64,000 bases of DNA, from positions 62,001 through 126,000 of the forward strand of contig JALORC010000002.1 in assembly GCA_025459175.1 (NCBI GenBank). Direction: 5' to 3'. Positions 35,377-43,944 of this stretch are shown in pieces. Numbering within the stretch: the stretch's first letter is position 1; each line of letters opens with the position of its first letter. The position numbers and the translations under genes are program-made. Source of the DNA: Planctomycetota bacterium. GTDB lineage: Bacteria; Planctomycetota; UBA1135; UBA2386. The notes below the pieces were generated by a model that did not search any database, was not told the DNA's origin, and saw only the letters and a list, made by a program, of their open reading frames with translations.

Positions 35377-35627
35377 TCCGGAGTCCCGTGGCGAGGGGGC
35401 GACCCCCTCTGGGGCAGGAGATCTCTGTTACGCCCAACGGGAACCCGGCCGAGACTCAAAGACTTCGGTAAGCTGCTGTATTCCAGATGCTTGCGTCAAT
35501 ACTATCGAGCGCGGTCCGGACGCCTTTTGTTCGGTGATACCGAACAAATGTTGGGCGTTGGCCCGCATCTTGATGACTGACTTGGCACAGTCAAGCGCTT
35601 TCCGCAGGTGCGGCGGCCGCCCGAACT
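35377..35627. other. 251-bp AT-richer gap with hairpins
   Basis: No firm gene. A perfect hairpin TTTGTTCGGT-GAT-ACCGAACAAA lies at 35526-35548, and a 9-bp inverted repeat ACGCCCAAC/GTTGGGCGT spans it (35430-35438 and 35550-35558). The stretch is visibly less GC-rich than its flanks. A minus-strand frame at 35428-35568 (46 codons, MRANAQHLFGITEQ...) has a natural-looking composition but nothing else in its favour. The region must hold the glycosidase promoter and the end of the glycosyltransferase transcript; a small RNA is possible. Confidence 0.45.
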
Positions 35628-36992
35628 TCAGCCACCCTGACGGATGCCGAGCTGCTGCCACGGGTCGCGCACTTGCACCCCCGGCTGCCGTCGCACCGCA
35701 GCTTCCAGCACCTGGGCCAGCAGCCCGGTCAGCGCCTGCCGCGTGAACGGCTGCAGCCGCGCGCGATCGACGCCGCGCACCACCGAACCGTCGGCGTGCG
35801 CCCGCGTCCAACGACCAAGCACCGCGGCGATCGCCGCACTGTCGGTCGGCGGCACCACGACCCCGGCCCCGAGCTGCTGCACCAGATCGGCGCCGTCGCC
35901 GGGCGGCAGCGCGGCGAGGATCGGTCGCTCGCTGGCGAGCGCCTCGTAGAGCTTGCCGGGCACGACCAGCGCGCGTTCGCCGGCGGGGATGCCGTGCAGC
36001 GGCACGAACACCGCATCGGCGGCGAGCAGCGCCGCGACCGAGGCGCGGTGCTCGACGTAGCCGTGCAGCACGACCAGATCCTCGAGCCCGAGCTCGGCGA
36101 TCAGCGCTCGATGCGTCGCATCGACCTGGCCGTAGAGGTGCAGCACCAGGCCGCGCCCGTGCCACGCCGGTTCGCGGCGCCACGCCGCCAACGCATGCAG
36201 CAGGTAGTTGCCGGTGCGGCCGAGCGGTTCGAGCTGGCGGTGGCGCACGCGCCGCACGCGATTGCGGGTCATGCCGGCGCCGACGTCGAGGCCGTGGAAG
36301 GTGCCGATGTGCGCCAGCTGGAAGCGCGGGTCGGTGCGCTTTGCCACCGCGCCGGCCCCCGCCGCCGCGAAGTCCTCGTCGTCGTAACCGTTCGGGATCA
36401 CCACGACGCGGCCCGGCTCGACGCCGAGCGCGATGAACGCGTCGCGCGCCGCCGGCACGTTGGCGATCACGAAGTCGGCGCGGCGCAGCGCCGTCCGCAT
36501 CTCCGCCAGATCGCGCCGCGCGTGCCAGCCGGTGAGGAAGATGCGCCAACCGTCGAGCGACCACGGATCGCGCAGATCGACCACCCACGGAATGCCGAGC
36601 TCGCGCTGCACGCGGGCGCCGACGCGCCACGCGGCGAACGGCGACAGCGTGGTGACGATCACCTCGCTGGCCCGCGCGCGCGCTTCGTGCACCGCACGTT
36701 CGGCGGCGGCGGCGGCCCATTCGTCGGCATCGACGTGCAGCCGCAACGTGCGCCGCAACCGCGCCCCGAGCCCGGCCCGCGCCGGCGCCGCCACCCGCAC
36801 CACCTCGGTCGCGGTCTCGCGCAGCAGCGTCGCGTCGTCGTGCGGCGCGTGCGTGGTCTTGTCCTCGACCGCCGACGTCAGCACCGTGGATTGCACGCCG
36901 TACTGCGGCAGGAACTTGCAGAACTTCGCGAAGCGCTGCGTGCCGGCGCCGCCGCGCGGCGGGAAGTAGTAGGCGACGACCAGCGCCCGCAT
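35628..36992 (-). CDS. glycosyltransferase, GT-B fold (family 4-like)
   Basis: 454 aa. The N-terminus 'ALVVAYYFPPRGGAGTQRFA' is typical of GT4 enzymes that act on lipid-linked or surface glycans; the C-terminal domain has the donor-binding region 'VVLHGYVEHRASVAALLAAD' and 'ERALVVPGKLYEALASERPI' (the E-x7-E-like motif). It probably transfers a sugar from a nucleotide sugar to an envelope glycan. Its ATG overlaps the stop of the upstream family 2 glycosyltransferase by one base (TGATG), so both are made together. Confidence 0.88.
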   Translation of the reverse strand: MRALVVAYYFPPRGGAGTQRFAKFCKFLPQYGVQSTVLTSAVEDKTTHAPHDDATLLRETATEVVRVAAPARAGLGARLRRTLRLHVDADEWAAAAAERAVHEARARASEVIVTTLSPFAAWRVGARVQRELGIPWVVDLRDPWSLDGWRIFLTGWHARRDLAEMRTALRRADFVIANVPAARDAFIALGVEPGRVVVIPNGYDDEDFAAAGAGAVAKRTDPRFQLAHIGTFHGLDVGAGMTRNRVRRVRHRQLEPLGRTGNYLLHALAAWRREPAWHGRGLVLHLYGQVDATHRALIAELGLEDLVVLHGYVEHRASVAALLAADAVFVPLHGIPAGERALVVPGKLYEALASERPILAALPPGDGADLVQQLGAGVVVPPTDSAAIAAVLGRWTRAHADGSVVRGVDRARLQPFTRQALTGLLAQVLEAAVRRQPGVQVRDPWQQLGIRQGG

Positions 36993-37768
36993 CACCGCAC
37001 CTTCGCCGGCGCCGCCAGCGCGCGCACCGCGCAGTCGCGATCCGCACAGACGTTGGTGTTGCGTCGCAGGCGATCGCGGCGGCGGTGCCAGCGCTGCATC
37101 ACCCGCCGCAGCCAGCCGGCGCGCGCCACATCCTGCAGCAGCAGCGCCGGCGTCGGCAGCACGTGGCCATGGCGCGCGCCCCACTTCGCCATCAGCCACT
37201 GCGAGGCGCGTTCGTAGGCCGGATCGATCTTGCCGGTCGACAGGTGCCGCAGCGGCGCATCGATCGCCATCACGCGCAGTCCGCGCGCCGCTGCCTCGCA
37301 GCACAGATCGGCGCCGTAGCAGTGGAAGCCGGGCACCTCCTCGCAGAAGCGCAGCCCCGACGACTTGCGCACCGCGATCAGCACCTCGTCCAAGGTCAGC
37401 ACCGGGCGCGGCAGCGGGCCCCAGTAGCAGTGACCGTTCGGGTCGAGGATGTGGCCGCGGAACCGCCCCGAACGCTCGCAGCCGACCAGCCCGGCCAACG
37501 CGACGTCGGCCGGCAGCCGCTCCAGCGCCGTGGTCAGGCGCGACCAGAAGTCGGCCGGGAACAGCACGTCCTGGTGGATGCAGACGACCCAGTCCGCGTT
37601 CAGGCGTTCGAGCCCGTGGTTGAGGCCCTGCGCCGCGTTCCATCCCTGCTTGTTGGGCTCGACGGCCAACCATTCGGGGAACGGCCGTGCGATCGCCCGC
37701 AGCGACGCCTGGCAGGCGTCGAACTGGGCGCGGTCGTTGACCAGACTCAGGAAGGCGATGGTGGACAC
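36992..37768 (-). CDS. glycosyltransferase family 2-like protein
   Basis: 258 aa, GT-A fold. 'STIAFLSLVNDRAQFDACQA' is the N-terminal strand, 'NAAQGLNHGLERLNADWVVC' is the usual G-N-x-G region, and 'IHQDVLFP' supplies the D-x-D-like acidic pair. The C-terminus is basic ('WHRRRDRLRRNTNVC') and may touch the membrane. A GTG at 37768 gives the family N-terminus; it overlaps the end of the pseudouridine synthase gene by 22 bp. No exact sugar can be named. Confidence 0.8.
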   Translation of the reverse strand: MSTIAFLSLVNDRAQFDACQASLRAIARPFPEWLAVEPNKQGWNAAQGLNHGLERLNADWVVCIHQDVLFPADFWSRLTTALERLPADVALAGLVGCERSGRFRGHILDPNGHCYWGPLPRPVLTLDEVLIAVRKSSGLRFCEEVPGFHCYGADLCCEAAARGLRVMAIDAPLRHLSTGKIDPAYERASQWLMAKWGARHGHVLPTPALLLQDVARAGWLRRVMQRWHRRRDRLRRNTNVCADRDCAVRALAAPAKVR

Positions 37769-38517
37769 GGAGCAGCAGCTTCGGCGCGCAGCCGTTCGAG
37801 CACGGCGACCAGTTCCATCGGCAGCGGATCGTCGATCACCATCGGCGCGCCGGTGGTCGGGTGTCTCATGACGATCCGGTGCAGGTGCAGGAACAACCGC
37901 TGCAGCCCGTAGCGGTCGCGGAACACGGCATTCAAGCGCCCCTTGCCATGGGTGGTGTCGCCGAGCACGTGGCGGCCGCTGTGGTTGGCGTGGCGACGAA
38001 TCTGGTGATAGCGGCCGGTGAACAACCGGCAGGTCGCCAGCGCACAGCTGCGATAGGTCTCCTGCACCGCGAAGTCGCTGCGGGCGGCGCGCGCGACGTC
38101 CTTCTCGTCGTGCAGCGGCCGGTCGCAGGTCCACGCCGGCGGCAGGGTCGGGTTGCTGCCGGGGTAGCGGATCAACGCGCTGTATTCCTTGTGCGCGTCG
38201 TCGGCCGCCAACGACTCCTGCAGCGCCGCCGCCGCCTTGCGACTGAAGCCGAACAGCAGGATGCCCGAGGTCGCGCGATCGAGGCGATGGAACGGATACA
38301 GGTGCTTGCCGAGCTGGTCGCGCACCGTCTGCAGCGCCGCCGGCGCATCGGGATGATGGTCGTCGCGATGGACCAGCAACCCGCTCGGCTTGCTGACCGC
38401 GACGAAGTCCTCGTCGAGCACCAGCACCGGCAGCGGCGGATGCGTCTGCCCGCGCGACCCGGCGGCGGCGGACGCGGGGTCCGGTTCAGCCGGCGGAGTC
38501 GGAGGCAGTTCGGACAT
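37747..38517 (-). CDS. truC: RluA-family pseudouridine synthase, TruC-like
   Basis: 256 aa. Catalytic motif HRLDRATSGILLFG with the conserved Asp, 'DFVAVSKPSGLLVHRDDHH' and 'TGRYHQIRRHANHSGRHVLG' place it in the RluA family, and lack of an S4 domain plus the 'HRDDHHPDA' stretch fit TruC (tRNA U65). It isomerises uridine in RNA. ATG at 38517 starts MSELPPTPP after a short Pro-rich lead; a longer frame upstream is not coding. First gene of a unit with the two glycosyltransferases. Confidence 0.87.
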   Translation of the reverse strand: MSELPPTPPAEPDPASAAAGSRGQTHPPLPVLVLDEDFVAVSKPSGLLVHRDDHHPDAPAALQTVRDQLGKHLYPFHRLDRATSGILLFGFSRKAAAALQESLAADDAHKEYSALIRYPGSNPTLPPAWTCDRPLHDEKDVARAARSDFAVQETYRSCALATCRLFTGRYHQIRRHANHSGRHVLGDTTHGKGRLNAVFRDRYGLQRLFLHLHRIVMRHPTTGAPMVIDDPLPMELVAVLERLRAEAAAPCPPSPS

Positions 38518-38657
38518 CGGGGCGCGGATCAGAGCGATGGCAACGCGTCCGGACAACGAACAACAGCGACAACCCAGGCTCTGCTCGCATGGCAAGGGTC
38601 GCCGGGCGAGCCCATCCATCTTGGTGCCGCACGAGCCCGCGACTAACGTCCGAGGCC

Positions 38658-40439
38658 ATGAGCAAGAAGTTCGGGATGGCCGCCGCGATGCTGGCCGGCG
38701 CGATTGCGGCGCAGGACGCGGCCACGATCGGCACGTTCGTCGATCCGGACGGCAAACCCATCGCCGCGGCGACCGTCACCTTCGCCACCACTCCGGTCTT
38801 GCTCGCCGACTCGTTCGCGCCGGCGCAGATCGTCGAAGCGACGACCGACGGCGACGGCAGGTTCCGCACCAGACTGCGCACGGGCGCGGACTACTCGGTA
38901 TGGGCGATCGGCCCGGCGGACGCCACCGGCCGCTGGCGCAGCCGGGTCACCGAAGGCATCGTCGCCGGCAACATGATCGCGCTGCGCGCCGAGGTCGAAC
39001 GGGCGCCCCAGCCCCCGATCCGCTGCGTGCCGAGTCCCGAACTCGGCCCGGGCCCGTTCCTGCTCGAAGTGCGCGGCCCGGCCAGACACGGCCCGGTCCA
39101 CCGCCTGCCGTTGCCCGCCGATGGCCGACTCGCGCTGCCAGAACTGCCGCTGGGCCGCTCGATGCTGCGCTTGCTGCGCAGCGACGGCAGTGTCGCGGTC
39201 GGCTGGTTCTGGCCACGCGGGGAACGCACCTTGTCGGCGCCCGTGCGCCGCTGCGCCGTGCGGGTGGTCGACGACGCCGGCAAGCCGGTCGCGGGCGTCC
39301 GCGTGGCCGCGATCGTCAGCGGGTTCGTCGGCGACGGCGACGGCCTCTACCTGCGCGGCAGCACCATCGACAGTCGCATCGAAGGTCCGCCGACCGACGC
39401 CGACGGTGGTTCGGTGATCGTGGCCGCCGAGCATCACGTGCAAGGCTTCGTGGCCTGGACGGGTGACCGGCAGGCTCGCGTGGCACGGCGCGGCAACAGT
39501 GCCATCGTCGACGGTGACTTGCAGCCCTACAGCAAGACCGTCCCGAGCGATGACGTGCCGGTCGAGCTGGTGCTGCGCAAGGCACCGGTGCTGCGCGGGG
39601 TGCTGCGACGAGGCCCGGAGCCGCTGGCCGGACGCGGGGTCGTGGCCGCCGTCAACGTCACGTGTCATCGGCACGAGAAGGGCAACACCTCGTCGACCTC
39701 GTTCCCGACCACGCAGGTGGCAACGACGGATGGCCAGGGCCGGTTCGAACTGTCCTCTGTGGTGCGGCCGATCGGCGGATTGCAGCTCGGCTTCGACACT
39801 GGCGAGGCGGTACCGACGCTCGCGCTGCATCGCACCGACGTGCCTACGGAGCCGATCGACGTCGATCTGGCGACCTGGCCGCTGACGACGTTGCGGCTGC
39901 AGACCGGCGCCGCACTGCCACCGACGGCGTCGCGGTTCCTGCTGTGGCCCGCGGACCCGGATCAAGGCAGCCTCCCGGTCGTACTGGTGGGCAAACGCAG
40001 CGGCATGGCCCGCGCACGGCTCGAGCCGGGGGAATGGTTCGTGGTGGCGACCGATGGCGAAGGGCTCGCGGCACTCTGCGTCTCGTTGTCGCCGGGTCGC
40101 GAACAAGACCTTCTGCTGCCGACCACCGCATTGTCGGAGATGGCTGGCCGGGTCGTCGATGCCGACGGCAAGCCGATGGCCGATGCGGCCTTCAGCTGTG
40201 ATGGCTGGAGCGGCGTGACCGGTGCGGATTCCGTCGTCGATCGTCTCGGTCGCCTGCTGCAGCGGCACTGCATCGCGATCAACGGCGGCCTCGTCGGACG
40301 TTCGAGGAGCGACTCCGATGGCCGCTTTCGCGTTCGCTTCCTCGAGGTACCAGGCCTCGTCCCCACGGGGCAGATACTCGGCCGGGAATTCACCGAGTTC
40401 CGGGCCGCCGAGGACCTGGAGATCAGGATGTCGCGGTAG
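38658..40439 (+). CDS. exported carboxypeptidase-regulatory-like protein
   Basis: 593 aa starting MSKKFGMAAAMLAGAIAAQ, a short signal peptide. The body holds several Ig-like CarboxypepD_reg modules: 'GTFVDPDGKPIAAATVTFA', 'AVRVVDDAGKPVAGVRVAA', 'TTDGQGRFELSSVVRPIGG', 'GRVVDADGKPMADAAFSC', each with the D-x-x-G-R-F turn. No catalytic domain. Likely a secreted or surface structural protein. It is divergent from truC (140 bp). Confidence 0.8.
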   Translation: MSKKFGMAAAMLAGAIAAQDAATIGTFVDPDGKPIAAATVTFATTPVLLADSFAPAQIVEATTDGDGRFRTRLRTGADYSVWAIGPADATGRWRSRVTEGIVAGNMIALRAEVERAPQPPIRCVPSPELGPGPFLLEVRGPARHGPVHRLPLPADGRLALPELPLGRSMLRLLRSDGSVAVGWFWPRGERTLSAPVRRCAVRVVDDAGKPVAGVRVAAIVSGFVGDGDGLYLRGSTIDSRIEGPPTDADGGSVIVAAEHHVQGFVAWTGDRQARVARRGNSAIVDGDLQPYSKTVPSDDVPVELVLRKAPVLRGVLRRGPEPLAGRGVVAAVNVTCHRHEKGNTSSTSFPTTQVATTDGQGRFELSSVVRPIGGLQLGFDTGEAVPTLALHRTDVPTEPIDVDLATWPLTTLRLQTGAALPPTASRFLLWPADPDQGSLPVVLVGKRSGMARARLEPGEWFVVATDGEGLAALCVSLSPGREQDLLLPTTALSEMAGRVVDADGKPMADAAFSCDGWSGVTGADSVVDRLGRLLQRHCIAINGGLVGRSRSDSDGRFRVRFLEVPGLVPTGQILGREFTEFRAAEDLEIRMSR

Positions 40440-40631
40440 GCCACGACCACAGTTGCGGCGCCGGCGCGGATGTAACGGATCCCCCACAATAGTGAGTGGC
40501 GGCGGCCTCCACGCGCCACCGCCGGCCCAGGCACACCGACTCCGGCATGTAACTTGTCGCAGGTGGCAACCTGCCCAGACCCCGCGGCTATGGCCGCCGT
40601 GGTCCATTTCGGCCCACGAACCATTCGTACG

Positions 40632-43061
40632 ATGCGCAACCCACAATCGCTGCCAGTCCCTGCCCGCCTGCGCCCGGCATGGCTCCTGTCCCTCGCGCTG
40701 AGCGCCCCCGCCCTCGAGCTCGCCGCCCAGTGCGAGCTCGAGTTCCGCAGCGGCCCGCCGCTGGCCGGCCCGCGGGGATTCCTGCGCGCCATCGCGCTGC
40801 AGGCCAACGGCGATCCGATCGTCGGCGGCGGCGTGCTGGGTGCGGACGGCACCGTGGCGCGCGGCATCACCCGCTGGAACGGAACGAGCTTCGAAGCGCT
40901 CGGCTCTGGCCTCGACGGCGTGGTCTCGGACATCCAGCTGGCAGCGGACGGCAGCATCCTCGCCGCCGGCAGCTTCCAGAACTCGGGCACCAACCCGGTC
41001 GTCGGCGTCGCGCGGTGGAACGGTACCAGCTGGCAATCGGTCGGCGGCGGGCTCGCCGGGATCGTGACCCAGGTGCTGGAGCTGCCGGGCGGCGCCCTGA
41101 TCGCGACCGCCACCCAGGTCGACGCTCTCCGGGTCATGCGCTACGACGGCACGGCGTGGACCCAGCTCGGCCCGCTGTTCCCGAGCGGCACCGTCTTCGA
41201 CCTGGTCCGGCTGCCGAACGGCGACCTGGTCGTGGCCGGGTCGTTCTCGGGGCCGACCGGCTCGGGCGCCGACAACGTCGCGCGCTGGGACGGCAGCGCC
41301 TGGCAGGCCTTGGACAACTTCGGTGGGTTCCCCGGCACGGTCACCAGCCTGCAGGTGCTCGGCAACGGCACGCTGGCAATCGGCGGAAGGTTCTTCCTCG
41401 ACGGCACCCAGCGTCAGATCGCGATCTGGAACGGCACCGAGGCGCTGCCGCTGCCGAGTGAACCGCCGCTGAACGCCCCCGTCCGCCTCGCCGTGGCCCA
41501 GAACGGGGATCTGATCGCCGGCAGTGAACTGCCGTCGCCGGTCTCTTCGCTGTGGCGCTGGAACGGCAATACGTGGACGCCGCTGCCCGGCGGTGGGCCG
41601 GCAGCCGCCGAGCAACTGGCGGTCGGCCCGCAAGGTGAGCTGGTGGTGACCGACTCGCGGAACCACTCGAACGTCTCGACGGTGTTCCAGGCGAGCAGCG
41701 TGCATCGCTTCGACGGGCAATCCTGGTCCCGCCTCGGCGCGGAAGTACCGCCGCAGATCGTGGCCGCAGTGGCGCTGCCCAATGGCGACCTGATCGCCGC
41801 CGGCACGTTCGCACGCATCGGCGGCATCGCCGCCGCCAACATCGCGCGCTGGAACGGCAGCAGCTGGGCGCCGCTCGGGGCCGGCGTCGACGGCTCGGTT
41901 CGGGCGATGACCTTGGCGTCGAACGGCGACGTCGTCATCAGCGGTGGATTCCAGAATGCGGGCGGAGCCCCGGCCCAGGGCGTGGCGCGCTGGAACGGCA
42001 ATTCGTGGTTCAGCGTCGGCGGCGGGCTCAGCCTGCCCGCTCGGAGCCTGGCAGCCGCCGGCACCGAGGTGCTGACGATCGGCGGCGGCGGCGGATCGCA
42101 GCTGTGGCGCTTCGATGGCGCCAGCTGGGGGCCGGTGCCGGCCGTGACCGGCTTTCTGCAGACGGTCGTGGCCTTGCCGGATGGACGCTTCGTCGTCGGC
42201 GGCTTGAACATCGCAGGCCTGGGCAGTCCGGTGGCCATCTACGACCAAGGCACCTTCACGCCACTCTCGGGTGGCGCGATGCCGAGTCTGGTGCGCCAAC
42301 TGATCGTGTCCCCCGATGGCAGCCTGCTGGCGTTGAGCCAGGGCGCTGTGCTTTCCCGCTGGAACGGCACCCTGTGGACGCAGCTGGTCAACGTGCCGCT
42401 GGCCCAGGCCATGACGCAGCTGCCGGACGGCGACGTCGCCTTCGGCGGTGGTGCGTTCACCCTGGGCGGCCTCTCGTTCGGCGGGCTGTCCCGCTGGGAC
42501 GGCTCCAGCCTGACTCCGCTCGGACCCGGCGTGCGCTTCGCCACCCCGGGCACCGTGTCCACCCTGATGGCCAACCAGCGCGGCGAGCTCCTGGTGGCGG
42601 GGCAGTTCCTCCAGTTCGGTGACAACCTCGCCGCCGGCTCGGCGCTGCTCGCCACTCCGTGCCCCGCCGCGGTGCAGTCGATCGGCGCCGGGTGCATCGG
42701 TGCCGGCGGCCCGGTGGCCCTCGATGCCGTCAATCGGCCGTGGCTCGGCGGCACGTTCCGCACGGTCGGCAGCGGTCTGCCGGCGGGCAGCCTCGCCCTG
42801 CAGCTGGCCGGCGTCAGCGCCGGTGCGCAACCGCTGCCGCTCGGCGCGCCGGGTTGCTCGCTGTTCGTCGATGCGCTGCTGCTCGATCTGCTGCTGCCGC
42901 AGCAGGGCAGGGTCAACGGCGCGATCGCCGTGCCCGCGACGCCGACGATCGTCGGTATGGACCTGTTCACGCAGGTGCTCGGCCTCGAACTCGACGCGAA
43001 CGGCAACCTGGTTCGCTTGACCGCCAGCAACTCGCTCCGGGGCACCGTCGGCGCGCTCTGA
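40632..43061 (+). CDS. secreted beta-propeller-like 'RWNGTSW' repeat protein
   Basis: 809 aa. After a signal peptide (near 'LELAAQ') come about fifteen repeats of 40-50 residues built on 'VARWNGTSWQSVGGG', 'LPNGDLVVAGSF' and 'GxxAxNIARWNGSSWAPLG'; this delta-60/Kelch-like pattern suggests one or two beta-propellers. The last 130 residues are a separate module with 'LGAPGCSLFVDALL' and 'VPATPTIVGMDLFTQVLGLE', related to the tail of the ELWRTDGT protein. Probably a surface or secreted protein of unknown ligand. Upstream 192 bp hold a GCAGGT/ACCTGC hairpin and two ATGTAAC copies. Confidence 0.82.
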   Translation: MRNPQSLPVPARLRPAWLLSLALSAPALELAAQCELEFRSGPPLAGPRGFLRAIALQANGDPIVGGGVLGADGTVARGITRWNGTSFEALGSGLDGVVSDIQLAADGSILAAGSFQNSGTNPVVGVARWNGTSWQSVGGGLAGIVTQVLELPGGALIATATQVDALRVMRYDGTAWTQLGPLFPSGTVFDLVRLPNGDLVVAGSFSGPTGSGADNVARWDGSAWQALDNFGGFPGTVTSLQVLGNGTLAIGGRFFLDGTQRQIAIWNGTEALPLPSEPPLNAPVRLAVAQNGDLIAGSELPSPVSSLWRWNGNTWTPLPGGGPAAAEQLAVGPQGELVVTDSRNHSNVSTVFQASSVHRFDGQSWSRLGAEVPPQIVAAVALPNGDLIAAGTFARIGGIAAANIARWNGSSWAPLGAGVDGSVRAMTLASNGDVVISGGFQNAGGAPAQGVARWNGNSWFSVGGGLSLPARSLAAAGTEVLTIGGGGGSQLWRFDGASWGPVPAVTGFLQTVVALPDGRFVVGGLNIAGLGSPVAIYDQGTFTPLSGGAMPSLVRQLIVSPDGSLLALSQGAVLSRWNGTLWTQLVNVPLAQAMTQLPDGDVAFGGGAFTLGGLSFGGLSRWDGSSLTPLGPGVRFATPGTVSTLMANQRGELLVAGQFLQFGDNLAAGSALLATPCPAAVQSIGAGCIGAGGPVALDAVNRPWLGGTFRTVGSGLPAGSLALQLAGVSAGAQPLPLGAPGCSLFVDALLLDLLLPQQGRVNGAIAVPATPTIVGMDLFTQVLGLELDANGNLVRLTASNSLRGTVGAL

Positions 43062-43135
43062 CGCCGCCGTGCGCCGATGCGCCAGCGCTGCACCTCCGCG
43101 TGGATCGTGCGGTGCCGGCCCCGTAGGTTGCCGCG

Positions 43136-43885
43136 ATGCCCGCCTCCTGGCAGCCGAACTTCGACATCTACATGACCCGGCTCGGTGACGACCCGGCTTC
43201 GTTCCTCGTCGACCTCGGCGCCGTGCCGCAGCCGTCCCATACGCTGCGGCTGCACGTGCGCGTGCCGCTGCTGCGCCCGCGCCCCGATGGCCTGCGCGAC
43301 GCCAGCGAGTTGGAACCGATGGGCGAACTCGAGGATCGCCTGGCCGACGCGCTGGCGACCAAGATCGACGCGATCTACGTCGGCCGGGTGGTCGCGCGCG
43401 GCGCCACCGAGTTCTTCTTCTACGTGCCGCCGGCGGCCGCCGGCGCACTCGCCGACTTCGGCGCGCTGGTGGACGACCCGGCGCCGTACGAGATCGGCAC
43501 GCACTCGGAGCCCGATCCGGACTGGGACGCCTACACGCGGTTCCTGTATCCCGATGCGTGGTCGATGCAGTCGATGATGAACCGCAGGGTGCTGCAGCAG
43601 CTCGAACAGCACGGCGACGCGGTCACCGTCGCGCGCACCATCGACCACCTCGCGATCTTCGCCACCAAGACCGCGGCCGAAACCGCCGCCGCGAAGCTCG
43701 CGAGCGCCGGGTTCACCACCAGCGCGCCGGCCGAGGACGAGGACGGTCGGTTCCGCGTCGAGTTCCACCGCAGCGACGTGCCGGGCGACGGCGGCGCCGA
43801 CGCGTTCGTCGGCGAGGTGCTCGACATCGTGCTGCCGCTCGACGGCAACTACGACGGCTGGGGCTGCACGATCGTGTCGCAGTAG
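43136..43885 (+). CDS. DUF695 protein with a C-terminal RraB-like domain
   Basis: 249 aa, cytoplasmic. Residues 1-130 ('WQPNFDIYMTRLGDDPASFL', 'VGRVVARGATEFFFYVP') match the DUF695 pattern. Residues 140-249 ('NRRVLQQLEQHGDAVTVART', 'FATKTAAETAAAKLASAGF') are like RraB (regulator of ribonuclease E activity B). The combination is known as a family; its function outside gamma-proteobacteria is unproven. Confidence 0.85.
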   Translation: MPASWQPNFDIYMTRLGDDPASFLVDLGAVPQPSHTLRLHVRVPLLRPRPDGLRDASELEPMGELEDRLADALATKIDAIYVGRVVARGATEFFFYVPPAAAGALADFGALVDDPAPYEIGTHSEPDPDWDAYTRFLYPDAWSMQSMMNRRVLQQLEQHGDAVTVARTIDHLAIFATKTAAETAAAKLASAGFTTSAPAEDEDGRFRVEFHRSDVPGDGGADAFVGEVLDIVLPLDGNYDGWGCTIVSQ

Positions 43886-43944
43886 GCCCCGCCCGCCCAC
43901 CGAGCGAACGCGACAACGCGGCGGCTCCGCGCTACACCGATGCC

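Noticed and set aside
35428-35568. 46-codon minus frame with natural-looking sequence
   Set aside because: Lies in an AT-richer gap with hairpins; no start signal and no relation to neighbours; a non-coding role is as likely.
38643-43448. 1601-codon open frame on the minus strand
   Set aside because: It is antisense to two well-supported exported-protein genes and the DUF695 gene, runs through the gap between them, and has a His/Arg/Gln-rich composition typical of high-GC shadows.
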